This document shows, one piece after another, positions 26,692-35,969 of a DNA stretch of 64,000 nt; position 1 is the first letter of the stretch; the number at the start of each line of letters is the position of its first letter. The position numbers were made by a program, and so were the translations under genes. The notes under the pieces are model-generated. The model saw only the letters and a list, made by a program, of their open reading frames with translations, was not told the DNA's origin and did no database searches. The DNA comes from Ferribacterium limneticum. GTDB lineage: Bacteria; Pseudomonadota; Gammaproteobacteria; Burkholderiales; Rhodocyclaceae. The stretch spans positions 2,580,001 through 2,644,000 of the forward strand of contig NZ_CP075191.1 of assembly GCF_020510625.1 (NCBI RefSeq), written 5' to 3'.

Positions 26692-28377
26692 TCAGCGCTC
26701 GGTCCGCCCCACCACACCCCACAGCGCGCGAAATTTGCCCAGCAGCGTCAGTCTTTCATCCGACATGGCTTCGAGGAAATCCGAAAGCCGTTTTGACTTG
26801 GCGACGGCAAACAGCACCAGGGCGATGAAAATGGACGTCGCGACCAGGCCGTGTACGGCACGCTCCAGTAAGGAACCTTCGCCGAACGGGATGATGTTCA
26901 TGCCGAAGTAGCCAGTCGTCACGGTCGCGATCAAGCCGAGAATGGTGATCACGGTCAGCCTGACAACGGTGTTGGACTGCCGGCGCTGTGAATCGCTATC
27001 GAGGTAGTGACTCATTTCGCGAATTTCGTCGCGGACATCGTCGTACATCTCATCGTTGCGCAAATGGTTTGCACACAGCCGATACATCGCCTGAACGTGC
27101 GGCCGTTCGGACAGTTCATGGAACCAGTAGCGGTGCGTGAAGCGCAGGAAGGTTTCGAAATTGGCCCGGATGCGCCGCTTGAAACGACGGACCGAAACGT
27201 CGTTGCGAATATCGAGGTCATTGACCGCATCGACCAGCACTTCTGAGAAAGCCAGCAACGATGCCCGGTGCAGATGGGCAATCAGGAAGACCAGAAAATA
27301 CTGGTGACGGAACTGGGCCAATACCCCGCGTTCACCGTCCATAAAGAAAGGAAACGCCGCATCGCCAACCACCGTAAAGGCGTTGCCGGTGCACATGAAG
27401 CGGGTATTCGGCCCGGCCTCACTGTCGGTCCAGAAACGATCCTGACAGAACCGCTTTTCGAATTCGATGACCATCGGCTCGTTGATCGGCAAGGTCTCGT
27501 TCGGGTGCAACATGGTTGCCAGGCCTAATCGCACCCAGTCCTCGCGGCTCAGGGCGCGCGGCTGATCGACCGCCAGGAAGGCCATGACCGGCATGCGCTG
27601 ATATTCGATCAGGCGGTAACGCAGATCCCCTGCCTCATCGGAATGCGCCAGCACCATCGGACGCAGCAGGCTGGCCCAATGCTCAGAAATACAGGGGCTG
27701 CGATGCTCGCAGACGTAACTGAGATATTTCTCCCGCTTTTCGGCGTCGGAGCGGGCGATGACCTGACCATCAAGTCCGATCCACTCGGCGAGATAGACGT
27801 TGTGAAGCCCCTCGCCGCCCTCCTCCCAACCCGACGGATAGGCTCGACCAAAGCGGAAGAGGATGTCACGAACCGTCGCCAGCGGCAGATCGTTGCCGCG
27901 AACCTCCAGATTGAGCTGCACCACATCGAGATCGTGGAAAAAATAAAGGTCAAGATGAACGATGTGCAACTCGATCGGCGCCTGCCCTTTGCGCAGCGTC
28001 AGGCGCAAGCGGGCAATATCCTTGCGCCGGAATACGTGCATCGGCGAATTGCCTGGCGGATCATCCGGCAAGGACTTGCGCGACCGACCCTCACCATAGA
28101 GAAAGCGCTGGACATAGGGCAGGAAGGAGACGAATTCCCGGTAATGACGCTCCTTGAACTGGCTGGCATCGGCCGTGAATTCATCATCGATCCTTTGCCA
28201 CGGGTGAATATTCGAGCGCGACTCGAACAGCTCCCAATGCCGACCATCGCTAGCATCGACGGCCAGCGGTTCAAGCTGCAACGGCCAGACCAGGCTGGCG
28301 TGAAACAGCCGGACGTAAGCGCAACTCTTTTCGTCCTGCGTTGAAGTGCTTCGGGATTCGCCGTTTGCCATACTCAT
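26692..28377 (-). CDS. CorA-like membrane protein with long cytoplasmic domain
   Basis: 561 residues from the ATG at 28377 (28371 also possible; the longer frame to 28419 has no clear site). The C-terminus has two membrane helices, the first ending in TGYFGMNIIPFG, a variant of the GMN signature of CorA-type Mg2+ channels. Before it lies a long helical stretch (VRDEIREMSHYLDSDSQRR) as in CorA stalks. The first ~350 residues are larger than a normal CorA N-domain. Transport of a divalent ion is likely but substrate is open. Flanked by a bidirectional terminator at 28461. Confidence 0.72.
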   Translation of the reverse strand: MSMANGESRSTSTQDEKSCAYVRLFHASLVWPLQLEPLAVDASDGRHWELFESRSNIHPWQRIDDEFTADASQFKERHYREFVSFLPYVQRFLYGEGRSRKSLPDDPPGNSPMHVFRRKDIARLRLTLRKGQAPIELHIVHLDLYFFHDLDVVQLNLEVRGNDLPLATVRDILFRFGRAYPSGWEEGGEGLHNVYLAEWIGLDGQVIARSDAEKREKYLSYVCEHRSPCISEHWASLLRPMVLAHSDEAGDLRYRLIEYQRMPVMAFLAVDQPRALSREDWVRLGLATMLHPNETLPINEPMVIEFEKRFCQDRFWTDSEAGPNTRFMCTGNAFTVVGDAAFPFFMDGERGVLAQFRHQYFLVFLIAHLHRASLLAFSEVLVDAVNDLDIRNDVSVRRFKRRIRANFETFLRFTHRYWFHELSERPHVQAMYRLCANHLRNDEMYDDVRDEIREMSHYLDSDSQRRQSNTVVRLTVITILGLIATVTTGYFGMNIIPFGEGSLLERAVHGLVATSIFIALVLFAVAKSKRLSDFLEAMSDERLTLLGKFRALWGVVGRTER

Positions 28378-28460
28378 TGCTACGCCTATCGAAAGCCATG
28401 GAAGAGCCAGCCCGGACAATCACCGTCAGTTGGCAGCCCTGCCATTATGAACAGATTCGC

Positions 28461-28498
28461 CAAGTAGAAAAGCCGGCATTGGCCGGCTTTTCTACTTG
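28461..28498. terminator. Bidirectional terminator
   Basis: Stem CAAGTAGAAAAGCCGG / CCGGCTTTTCTACTTG with a short loop. It starts 13 bp after the stop of the receiver-GGDEF gene on the minus strand. Confidence 0.85.
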
Positions 28499-28510
28499 GG
28501 AGACAAATGG

Positions 28511-29812
28511 TCAGGTCACCATTCGTTCGGCTCGCGCCCTGTCCCACAAGCGCTTGTTCATTTCGTCGATCGGCAGGCCGAAACGGAAACTTCTTTCGAG
28601 TTCCTTTAGGATAGGCATCAGTTGCAGGCCGACATTCCCCAGACACGGCCTTAAAACGGCCGGATCCACCGTAGCCAGAAGCTCCTTCAATTGCGGCACG
28701 AAGGCGTCACAACTACCCATTCCGGACCCTTGGTAGTCCGAACTGGCCGCAACCCGGTTGCCACCGGCACGTCTGGCAAGCTCCAGACGCTCATAGGCCA
28801 GTTGCAGCAGTTCCTGCCCCGACAATACGACGCCATCATCAGGAACAAGTGCGATACCAACGCTGACCGTCAGATCGATACGCTTGCCGCGAACCGATAT
28901 CTGAGCCGCCGCCATTGCCTTGCAGATTCGATTGGCAAATCCGGCACAAACGGGCGATGTCGTCGAGTGCGCCACAATGACGACCAGGCCATTGGCGAGC
29001 TGGCCGATACAGTCCTCCGGCCTGATTTTTCTCGCCAGCATGAAGGAGAATTTCTGCGCGGTTCTCGCTGCCAGTTCGGCGCCATAGCGCGAAACCAGGG
29101 CGTCATAGCCATCCAGACCAAAGGCCAGAATGCCCACCCCGTGGCCTTCTATGGCATGCGGCAAGCGCTTCGCCAGGCATTCCTCAAGCTTTTCCTGGGC
29201 CAGAACGGCATCTTCGTTGCAATAGACGTCATCAGAGACATCGGTATCCGTTTTCTCTTCTTCCTCAAGCCCGGCCAGCCCGCCAAGCTGCCCCATGATG
29301 TCGCTGACCCCAACGTCGGTCCGCACCCCGACATCATCGAGTACATCATCGGCCGGCGGCACGGTATCGTGTTGGAAGACGCCGGAAACACGATCCACAA
29401 AGCCCCCGAGCACCTCGGTCTCTTCACCCCGAAATTCCTGCAGCGAGGCAATGAGACCTTCCAGCGAAAGATTGCTGGCATCCTTGGAGATGAAGTCCGT
29501 TACGCCGCAATTCCGCGCATGTGCCCGGTCTTCTGCCGAAAAGGAACTGGAAACCACCAGAAAAAAAGGCACATTTTTCAAACGCGATAGTTTGCTGGCC
29601 CGAATGCGTTCGACAAGGCCAAGCCCATCCAGCCGGGTCAGGCTCAAGCCTGAAACGACGGCAACAATGGCACTGTCGAGAACGAGCGTCTGCCATGCCG
29701 ACTCTCCACTTGCTTCCTCTCGCACTTCAAAATGCTCAGCCAGTTGCTTGGTCAGCGAGGCACGAACTACTTTCGATGCATCAGCCACCAGAACCTTGCG
29801 TTTATTCGTCAT
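28511..29812 (-). CDS. Degenerate receiver plus degenerate GGDEF protein
   Basis: 433 residues. Residues 1-125 are a receiver fold (NKRKVLVADASKVVRASLTK) in which the phosphoacceptor is lost: the position reads VAVVSGLSLTRLDG with Ser where Asp is expected. A linker of about 90 acidic residues (GLEEEEKTDTDVSDDVYC) leads to a GGDEF fold (about 230-365) whose signature is replaced by QLANGLVVIVAH, so no cyclase activity is expected. The last ~70 residues are helical. It probably works by protein contact. The first gene of its own transcript; divergent from the MASE3 kinase at 30065 across a 250-bp gap. Confidence 0.8.
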   Translation of the reverse strand: MTNKRKVLVADASKVVRASLTKQLAEHFEVREEASGESAWQTLVLDSAIVAVVSGLSLTRLDGLGLVERIRASKLSRLKNVPFFLVVSSSFSAEDRAHARNCGVTDFISKDASNLSLEGLIASLQEFRGEETEVLGGFVDRVSGVFQHDTVPPADDVLDDVGVRTDVGVSDIMGQLGGLAGLEEEEKTDTDVSDDVYCNEDAVLAQEKLEECLAKRLPHAIEGHGVGILAFGLDGYDALVSRYGAELAARTAQKFSFMLARKIRPEDCIGQLANGLVVIVAHSTTSPVCAGFANRICKAMAAAQISVRGKRIDLTVSVGIALVPDDGVVLSGQELLQLAYERLELARRAGGNRVAASSDYQGSGMGSCDAFVPQLKELLATVDPAVLRPCLGNVGLQLMPILKELERSFRFGLPIDEMNKRLWDRARAERMVT

Positions 29813-30064
29813 GTCTAGTCCGATTTTCCAGCCGTTTCAAACGGTTGAATGTCATATTTCGTCAGATCGAGAGTTTAAGCGAGGCACCGCCTTGGCAGTC
29901 AAGCAAAAGACACGCAAATATTTGTTAATAATAGAAAAAGCGGCAACCGTATCAATAAAACCCTGGTTTTTTACAGACCGAAATACCAATGCCATACTGA
30001 AAGTGCTAAGGTGTGCCCCCTGGAAAATCGCTCAGTGACAACAACATGGGGAGAAGCACTGTAA

Positions 30065-32524
30065 ATGCTGGGAAACAAGGACATTGGGGAACACTTGTTC
30101 CCCACCTATCTGGTCGTTGCCTTGACCTTGCTTCTCGCACTGGGCAATACCCTGCCGCCGACCAAATTCTTCGCCTCACCGGAACACTACCTTCCGCTGC
30201 ATAGCGTTCTCGAGTTCCTTGCTCTGACCATTTCGGCAATGGTTTTCAGCCTGGCCTGGAACCTGAGAACACAGCCCCGGAGCAGCAACAACCTGCTCAT
30301 GGGGATTGGCCTGCTGGTGGTCTGCCTGATCGATCTGGCCCATACCCTGTCGTACAACGGGATGCCAAGCCTGGTAACGCCCAGTTCCCCGGAGAAAGCG
30401 ATCAATTTCTGGCTGGCCGGCCGGTTTATTGCAGCGCTGACGCTTCTCGCCTTCGCAACCTTGCCGGAAAGAACATGGTCAGCCCTAACTTCCGGGCTGA
30501 TGTTGTCTGGCGGGCTTGTGGTTGCCGCACTGGTTTGGTGGGTCGGTCTATTTCATGCGGACATTTTGCCCCGCACATTTGTACCGGGGGAAGGCCTGAC
30601 CCTCTTCAAGATTGCCGCCGAATACAGTTTGAGTTTTATCTACGGTAGCGCAGCCCTGCTCCTGTATTTTCGCAGCAAGAAAACCCATCGCCCGGAGCTT
30701 GGCTGGATTGCTGCTGCAGCCTGGATACTCGGCCTGGCCGAGATGTTCTTTACGCTTTACGTGGATGTCACGGACCTTTTCAATCTCCTTGGGCATGTCT
30801 ACAAGGCCCTTGCTTACTGGATGATTTATCGGGCCCTCTTCGCCGAAGGTGTACGCGCGCCCCAACGTACGCTCAGCCGGCAGGCGCAGCGCCTGGCCGC
30901 CATTCTGGACGGCACCAACGTCGGCACGTGGGAGTGGAATGTTCAGACCAGCACGGTCATTTTCAATGAACGCTGGGCCAACATCATCGGCTATGAACTG
31001 GCTGAACTTCAGCCGGTGAATTTCGAGACCTGGATCCGCTTTGTCCATCCGGACGATATTCAGACATCGCGATTTTTGCTTGAACAGCATTTTTCCGGCG
31101 AGATCCCCTATTACGAATGCGTTGTCCGCATGCGCCACAAGGATGGCCACTGGGTGTGGGTACTCGATCGGGGTCGCGTTGCGACTTGGGCTGCTGATGG
31201 CAAACCGCTCTGGATGTTTGGCACTCACCAGGACATCACGGCGCAAAAAATGGCCGAACAGGAGTTGTTATCCCATCGCGACCATCTGGAAGAACTGGTG
31301 AGTGTCAGAACACATGATCTGTCCATTGCCAAGGAAGCGGCCGATGCCGCGAGTCGGGCAAAAAGTGCCTTCCTGTCCAACATGAGTCACGAACTGCGAA
31401 CGCCACTGCACGGCATTCTCGGCCTGGGCAACATTTTAAAAGGCAAGCTCAATGACCCAAAATGCCAGTTGCTGCTCGATAAATTACTGGCCACCGCTTC
31501 ACACATGAAAGACGTGGTTAATAACGTCCTCGACCTGGCCCGCATCGAGGCAGGCCGATTTGTGATCGAAAATGCGGTTTTCTCGACCTCAACGCTGAAG
31601 GAAAAACTGGACTCGATCTGTGGCACCAACGCCCAGGCCAAAGGATTGGCATACCAGGCAGATTTCAATCTGCCGCCCCAACTTCACGGTGACTCGGTGC
31701 AGATTCTCCAGGTACTGATCAACATCGTCGGCAATGCAGTCAAATTTACCGAACAGGGCAGCATCAGCGTCCGCGCCTTCGTTCTCTCCGATGAGGGCTC
31801 CCGCCTGCGGCTGTGTTTTGAAGTCCGTGATACCGGCATCGGCATTCCACCGGAAAAGCTGGAAAGCATATTTGAAGATTTCGAACAGGCCGATGGCGGT
31901 ATCAACCGGAAATACGGGGGTTCCGGCCTGGGCCTCGCCATCACCCGCCGACTGGTGCAATTGATGGATGGGAAAACACAGGTTGAGAGTCAGTCTGGCG
32001 TTGGCAGCGTCTTCCGCTTTGAAATCAATGTCGGAAAAGTGCCGGGCCAGAATGCCGGCGCGCCCCCGGAAGCTTCATCGACACGATCCGAGAGTCTCAA
32101 GGGGGCTCGCATACTGGTCGTCGATGACGAACCGCTGAATAGCATGATCCTGACCGAGATACTGTCCGAGCTTCAGGTCAGCGTATCACTGGCAGAAAAT
32201 GGCCAAAGCGCCCTTGATCAGGCCAAGGCGGAACTTTTCGATCTGATCCTGATGGATATGCAGATGCCCATCCTGAATGGGTTGGACGCAACCCGACAAA
32301 TTCGCCGTATCGCGGGGTATGAAGAAATCCCCATCATCGCCCTGACGGCCAATGTCCAGCCAGAGCACAAGGCGCAAGCCAACGAAGCCGGAATGAACGA
32401 TTTCCTGGGAAAACCATTCAATTTCGATGACTTGCTGGCAAAAGTCAGCTACTGGCTGCAAGCGACAGGCTGGCCAGAGAACAGCATTCCGGAGACCCAG
32501 CGCCAGCCGGCTTCAATCGCCTGA
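30065..32524 (+). CDS. MASE3-PAS hybrid sensor histidine kinase
   Basis: 819 residues. About seven helices in residues 12-265 form a MASE3-type sensor (LIDLAHTLSYNGMP, AGRFIAALTLLAFATLP). Then PAS/PAC (about 275-390, ending MFGTHQDITAQKMAEQ), HisKA with FLSNMSHELRTPLHGILGLG, HATPase (NIVGNAVKF, DTGIGIPPEKL, GSGLGLAITRRLVQLM) and a C-terminal receiver (ILVVDDEPLNSMILTEIL, phosphoacceptor in LILMDMQMP). All catalytic motifs are intact. No output gene is adjacent; the degenerate GGDEF protein is divergent. The ligand of MASE3 is not known. Confidence 0.9.
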   Translation: MLGNKDIGEHLFPTYLVVALTLLLALGNTLPPTKFFASPEHYLPLHSVLEFLALTISAMVFSLAWNLRTQPRSSNNLLMGIGLLVVCLIDLAHTLSYNGMPSLVTPSSPEKAINFWLAGRFIAALTLLAFATLPERTWSALTSGLMLSGGLVVAALVWWVGLFHADILPRTFVPGEGLTLFKIAAEYSLSFIYGSAALLLYFRSKKTHRPELGWIAAAAWILGLAEMFFTLYVDVTDLFNLLGHVYKALAYWMIYRALFAEGVRAPQRTLSRQAQRLAAILDGTNVGTWEWNVQTSTVIFNERWANIIGYELAELQPVNFETWIRFVHPDDIQTSRFLLEQHFSGEIPYYECVVRMRHKDGHWVWVLDRGRVATWAADGKPLWMFGTHQDITAQKMAEQELLSHRDHLEELVSVRTHDLSIAKEAADAASRAKSAFLSNMSHELRTPLHGILGLGNILKGKLNDPKCQLLLDKLLATASHMKDVVNNVLDLARIEAGRFVIENAVFSTSTLKEKLDSICGTNAQAKGLAYQADFNLPPQLHGDSVQILQVLINIVGNAVKFTEQGSISVRAFVLSDEGSRLRLCFEVRDTGIGIPPEKLESIFEDFEQADGGINRKYGGSGLGLAITRRLVQLMDGKTQVESQSGVGSVFRFEINVGKVPGQNAGAPPEASSTRSESLKGARILVVDDEPLNSMILTEILSELQVSVSLAENGQSALDQAKAELFDLILMDMQMPILNGLDATRQIRRIAGYEEIPIIALTANVQPEHKAQANEAGMNDFLGKPFNFDDLLAKVSYWLQATGWPENSIPETQRQPASIA

Positions 32525-32644
32525 GCGGCAACCCCAGGCCTCTCCCCTATTCCGGCAATTTGAAAAACTGTTTATGACAGAGTGTGGAATTTGCCACGGA
32601 TACCCAAACAACATTGCAGTAACGTATGTGCAGGAGGTATTGAT

Positions 32645-32905
32645 ATGACAATTAGTGCAAACATTGTGCTGTTCAAGAACGAATTCGTTGCATCGTTAAG
32701 CGATGGTCGCCACATTGAGCAGTCTGATCTCCGTGAAATGGCCAATGTCTTACATCGGGCCGGGGTATTAGCCAGCGACGTCCAGTTCGACTGGAGCGGG
32801 AGCGCCGGGCAGCGCATGATCACGGCTGGCCAGCAAGTCGCCCTGCGTGCGGAAATGCGCCGCTTGGCAAACGTTAAAGTCAATGGCCTGGCCATCGCAG
32901 CATAG
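32645..32905 (+). CDS. Small hypothetical protein
   Basis: 86 residues starting MTISANIVLFKNEFVASLSD. A very strong site GCAGGAGGTATTGAT precedes ATG 32645, which is why this start is chosen over 32582. The second half is alpha-helical and ends VNGLAIAA. Not recognised. It stands 120 bp after the MASE3 kinase gene and is followed by a hairpin. Confidence 0.65.
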   Translation: MTISANIVLFKNEFVASLSDGRHIEQSDLREMANVLHRAGVLASDVQFDWSGSAGQRMITAGQQVALRAEMRRLANVKVNGLAIAA

Positions 32906-32963
32906 AGCGATATTGCCCGCCAAGATTCTAAAAACAGTGCATCAGACCCCGTGTACCAACTTG

Positions 32964-32999
32964 ATCAAGCCCAATAACCCTGTTGTTAATGGGCTTGAT
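32964..32999 (+). terminator. Probable terminator of the 86-residue gene
   Basis: Arms ATCAAGCCCA and TGGGCTTGAT with a 16-base partly paired loop, followed by TTTCAGTTTT. Confidence 0.55.
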
Positions 33000-33059
33000 T
33001 TTCAGTTTTGACTCAGCGATAGTTAGCCCTCTTCTAAATTTCACGAATCCCAAATCCGC

Positions 33060-33173
33060 ATGAACGCTGCCCGTACTGCCCACCGCTCCAACACTGCCCG
33101 CGCAGTGCTGCCGGTCGTCGTACGCGTAGTCGTCGTAGGCGTCGTTACGGACACGCCGTCGCGGATCGGGTAA
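33060..33173 (+). CDS. ivbL: Valine-rich leader peptide of ilvBN (IvbL-like)
   Basis: 37 residues from ATG 33060 to TAA 33171. The sequence around residues 16-29 is VLPVVVRVVVVGVV: ten Val codons, one Leu, close to the VVVVRVVVV core of the E. coli IvbL leader. It ends 22 bp before a terminator hairpin and about 100 bp before ilvB. Stalling at Val/Leu codons when charged tRNA is scarce would prevent the terminator from forming. A -35-like TTGACT at 33008 precedes it. No good ribosome site is visible. Too short for most automatic gene calls. Confidence 0.82.
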   Translation: MNAARTAHRSNTARAVLPVVVRVVVVGVVTDTPSRIG

Positions 33174-33195
33174 GCAGAAGCAGCACAAAATTCCC

Positions 33196-33232
33196 AACCC
33201 CCGCCGGCGCAAACCGGCGGGGGTTTTGTTTT
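33196..33232 (+). terminator. Attenuator of the ilvBN leader
   Basis: Stem AACCCCCGCCGG / CCGGCGGGGGTT with loop CGCAAA, then TTGTTTT. It lies between the Val-rich leader peptide and ilvB. A competing antiterminator pairing was not worked out. Confidence 0.85.
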
Positions 33233-33272
33233 GGAGCCCGCCGGTTGCGCCACCAACCGAAAGGAAAGCTCC

Positions 33273-34943
33273 ATGACAGAAACCCTTACCGGCGCCCAGA
33301 TCACCATCCGCCTGCTCGAACGCCAGGGCATCCGCACCGTTGCCGGCATTCCCGGCGGCGCCATCCTGCCGATCTACGATGCACTTGGGCAGTCGACCGC
33401 CATCCACCATGTGCTGGCCCGCCACGAGCAGGGAGCTGGCTTCATGGCTCAGGGCATGGCACGCGCTACCGGTCAGCCGGCCGTCTGCCTCGCATCCTCC
33501 GGCCCAGGTGCGACCAATCTGCTGACGGCCATCGCTGACGCCAAGCTCGACTCGATCCCGCTGGTTGCCATCACCGGGCAGGTACCCAAGGCGATGATCG
33601 GCACCGATGCTTTTCAGGAAGTCGACACCTACGGCCTTTCCATCCCGATCACCAAGCACAATTTCCTGGTTTCCTCAGCCGAAGAACTGCTCGCCGTGAT
33701 TCCCCGCGCCTTCGAGATCGCCGCCTCGGGCCGGCCCGGGCCAGTACTGATCGACATCCCGAAGGACGTGCAGACCCAGGCGATCGAAATCAGCGAATGG
33801 CCGGAACCCGGCCGTGCCCAGCCCGCTGCTCCGGCCGACCCGGTGCTGATTGCCGAGGCGGCAAGCATGATCAATGCAGCCGAGCGGCCGATCCTCTATC
33901 TGGGCGGAGGTGTCGTGCACTCAGGCGCGGCAGAGAGTGCGGTCGAGCTTGCCGAAAAAGCCGGCTTGCCGACCGTGATGACGCTGATGGCACTCGGCAC
34001 CATGCCGGTCGATCACCCACTGGCCCTTGGCATGCTGGGCATGCATGCCGCACGTTACACCAACCTGGCACTCGAAGAATGCGACCTGCTGATCGCCATC
34101 GGCGCCCGCTTTGACGATAGAGCGACCGGCAAGGTGGCTGCTTTTTGCCCGCAGGCGAAGATCATTCATATCGACATCGACCCGGCCGAACTCGACAAGA
34201 TCAAGACGGCACACATCGCTATCACCGCTGATGTACAGGAGGCGCTCAACCAATTGCTACCAAGCGTGACTCAGACAAACCGAACGCTCTGGGTTGAGCG
34301 CAGCAATGCCTTGAAGGCTGAATTTCCGTTCGATATGTCCGGCAGCGACAACCCGCGTTCGCACTTCGGGCTGATCCGCACCGTTGCCGCCTGCCTGGAC
34401 AATGAAGCGACCATCACCACCGACGTGGGCCAGCACCAGATGTGGGTGGCCCAAGCCTACCCACTGCGCCGGCCTCGCCAGTGGCTGACTTCCGGCGGCC
34501 TTGGCACCATGGGCTTCGGCGTACCGGCAGCTATCGGCGCCGCCCTGGCCGAGCCACAGCGCACCGTAATCTGCTTCACCGGCGACGGCTCCATCCTGAT
34601 GAATATCCAGGAACTGGTCACCGCCGCCGAGGAAAACGTCAATATCAAAATCGTGCTGATGGATAACGCGACGCTCGGTCTGGTGCACCAGCAGCAGACG
34701 CTGTTCTATGGTGAACGACTATTTGCCTCACAGTTCAAATCGTCGCCGGACTTCATCAAGATCGCGCAGGGCTTCGGCATTGCTGCCATCGACCTCGATC
34801 AGGCGGCCAACCCGTGCGCCGCATTGATGGAAGCCATCGCCCGCCCGGGTCCCTGCCTGATCCACGTCAGCATTGATGCCGAGCAGAAGGTCTACCCCAT
34901 GGTGCCGCCGGGTGCCGCCAACCGCGACATGATTGGAGCCTGA
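33273..34943 (+). CDS. ilvB: Acetolactate synthase, large (catalytic) subunit
   Basis: 556 residues, a ThDP-dependent enzyme joining two pyruvates (or pyruvate and 2-oxobutyrate) at the first common step of Val/Leu/Ile synthesis. Seen: N-terminal GIRTVAGIPGGAILPIYDAL, the catalytic Glu region HVLARHEQGAGFMAQGMAR, the FAD-binding GARFDDRATGK, and the ThDP motif GDGSILMNIQELVTAAEENV. The start at 33273 follows GAAAGGAAAGC. It is preceded by a valine-rich leader and an attenuator and is followed by ilvN after one base. It is named ilvB from the leader and the short small subunit. Confidence 0.93.
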   Translation: MTETLTGAQITIRLLERQGIRTVAGIPGGAILPIYDALGQSTAIHHVLARHEQGAGFMAQGMARATGQPAVCLASSGPGATNLLTAIADAKLDSIPLVAITGQVPKAMIGTDAFQEVDTYGLSIPITKHNFLVSSAEELLAVIPRAFEIAASGRPGPVLIDIPKDVQTQAIEISEWPEPGRAQPAAPADPVLIAEAASMINAAERPILYLGGGVVHSGAAESAVELAEKAGLPTVMTLMALGTMPVDHPLALGMLGMHAARYTNLALEECDLLIAIGARFDDRATGKVAAFCPQAKIIHIDIDPAELDKIKTAHIAITADVQEALNQLLPSVTQTNRTLWVERSNALKAEFPFDMSGSDNPRSHFGLIRTVAACLDNEATITTDVGQHQMWVAQAYPLRRPRQWLTSGGLGTMGFGVPAAIGAALAEPQRTVICFTGDGSILMNIQELVTAAEENVNIKIVLMDNATLGLVHQQQTLFYGERLFASQFKSSPDFIKIAQGFGIAAIDLDQAANPCAALMEAIARPGPCLIHVSIDAEQKVYPMVPPGAANRDMIGA

Positions 34944-34944
34944 A

Positions 34945-35256
34945 ATGAACGCAATCGCGAAAAACGAACAAAACGCCCTTGCCCGCGCCGTGCTGGAAAT
35001 CGACGTCAACAATCATCCCGGCGTGATGTCACACGTTGTCGGCCTGTTCTCCCGGCGCGCCTATAACGTCGAAGGCATCCTCTGCCTGCCAGTCGGCGAT
35101 GGCAGCCAGAGCCGCATCTGGCTGATGCTCATTGAAGATCAACGTTTACCGCAGATGATGAAACAGGTGGAAAAACTAGAGGATGTCATCGCCATCCGCC
35201 GGCACAACGCGGACCATGCTGTGTTTCAGGATCTGGAGAGCTTCTTCCGACCCTGA
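34945..35256 (+). CDS. ilvN: Acetolactate synthase, small (regulatory) subunit, short type
   Basis: 103 residues with one ACT domain: LEIDVNNHPGVMSHVVGLFSRRAYNVEGILCLP. IlvN of E. coli is about 96 residues, while IlvH is about 160, so this is the IlvN type. It binds the large subunit and mediates valine feedback. It starts one base after the ilvB stop and shares its transcript and attenuation. Confidence 0.93.
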   Translation: MNAIAKNEQNALARAVLEIDVNNHPGVMSHVVGLFSRRAYNVEGILCLPVGDGSQSRIWLMLIEDQRLPQMMKQVEKLEDVIAIRRHNADHAVFQDLESFFRP

Positions 35257-35264
35257 ACATCCAA

Positions 35265-35642
35265 TCAGGAAGCTGCCGGGTTTTCCCGGCACTTCCGCTT
35301 GTATTCGCGGATCAGTTCCAGCTCATCGTCACTGATCGACTCGAAGCGCAGACCGACCAGGCGCCGCTCGCCCATGCGGCGGATCCGCATCACGCTGACG
35401 TAGGCCTCGATCGTACCGCCCAGGTCCGGCGAGTCAATCCGGCAGACGCCCACTTCGCCACTCGGCTTGGATCCCAGAATGGCAGCGTCAATCAGCACAC
35501 CGACGCCAGACACCGATATATCCGCCGCCGGCAACTCCAGCATGTGCCCGCCAATACTCAGACTGACGTGACCTTTCAGATAAACACGGGGGGCGCGACG
35601 ACGTTCTCTCACGATAAATTTCCAGCGGACTATCGAGTTCAC
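35265..35642 (-). CDS. PilZ domain protein
   Basis: 125 residues, a single PilZ domain with both c-di-GMP motifs: RRRAPR near residue 16 and DISVSGVGV near residue 42. It should bind c-di-GMP. No effector domain is attached, so it likely works through a partner. Convergent with ilvN, 8 bp apart. GGDEF genes lie at 28511 (dead) and 54926 (intact motif). Confidence 0.88.
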   Translation of the reverse strand: MNSIVRWKFIVRERRRAPRVYLKGHVSLSIGGHMLELPAADISVSGVGVLIDAAILGSKPSGEVGVCRIDSPDLGGTIEAYVSVMRIRRMGERRLVGLRFESISDDELELIREYKRKCRENPAAS

Positions 35643-35969
35643 ATTTTCCCACGCTCCGCTTCGTCACGCACAGGTAAAACTCAGACAGCATGGTAAAGCG
35701 GCGTTAAGGAAAAATCAGCGATCGATGATGGACAAAAACATGGCGCTTTTTGAAGCGGCCTTCTCCGAAGCTTTTGACCCAGATCAATATAGCCACTATC
35801 CAAGTAATGGAAAGTGACGCCTATTTTCCGTTAACACTGTTTCAAAAACCGGGGCCAGAAAACCAGTAGCGTCAATGGAGCACCCGGATAGAACTTCTCG
35901 ATTCAGACAAAAAATCAGAAACAAAGCGCACACGGACGCCACTACACATTCGATTCATGGAGAACAGAA
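35643..35969. other. Divergent promoter stretch between PilZ and hemerythrin genes
   Basis: About 330 bp without a gene. It contains an FNR-like box at 35774-35787. Nothing else is recognised. Confidence 0.5.
35774..35787. promoter_or_regulatory. FNR/Anr-like box
   Basis: TTGACCCAGATCAA matches the FNR consensus TTGAT-N4-ATCAA with one change. It is about 180 bp before the bacteriohemerythrin gene, which would fit oxygen-responsive control, though the distance is large. Confidence 0.45.
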
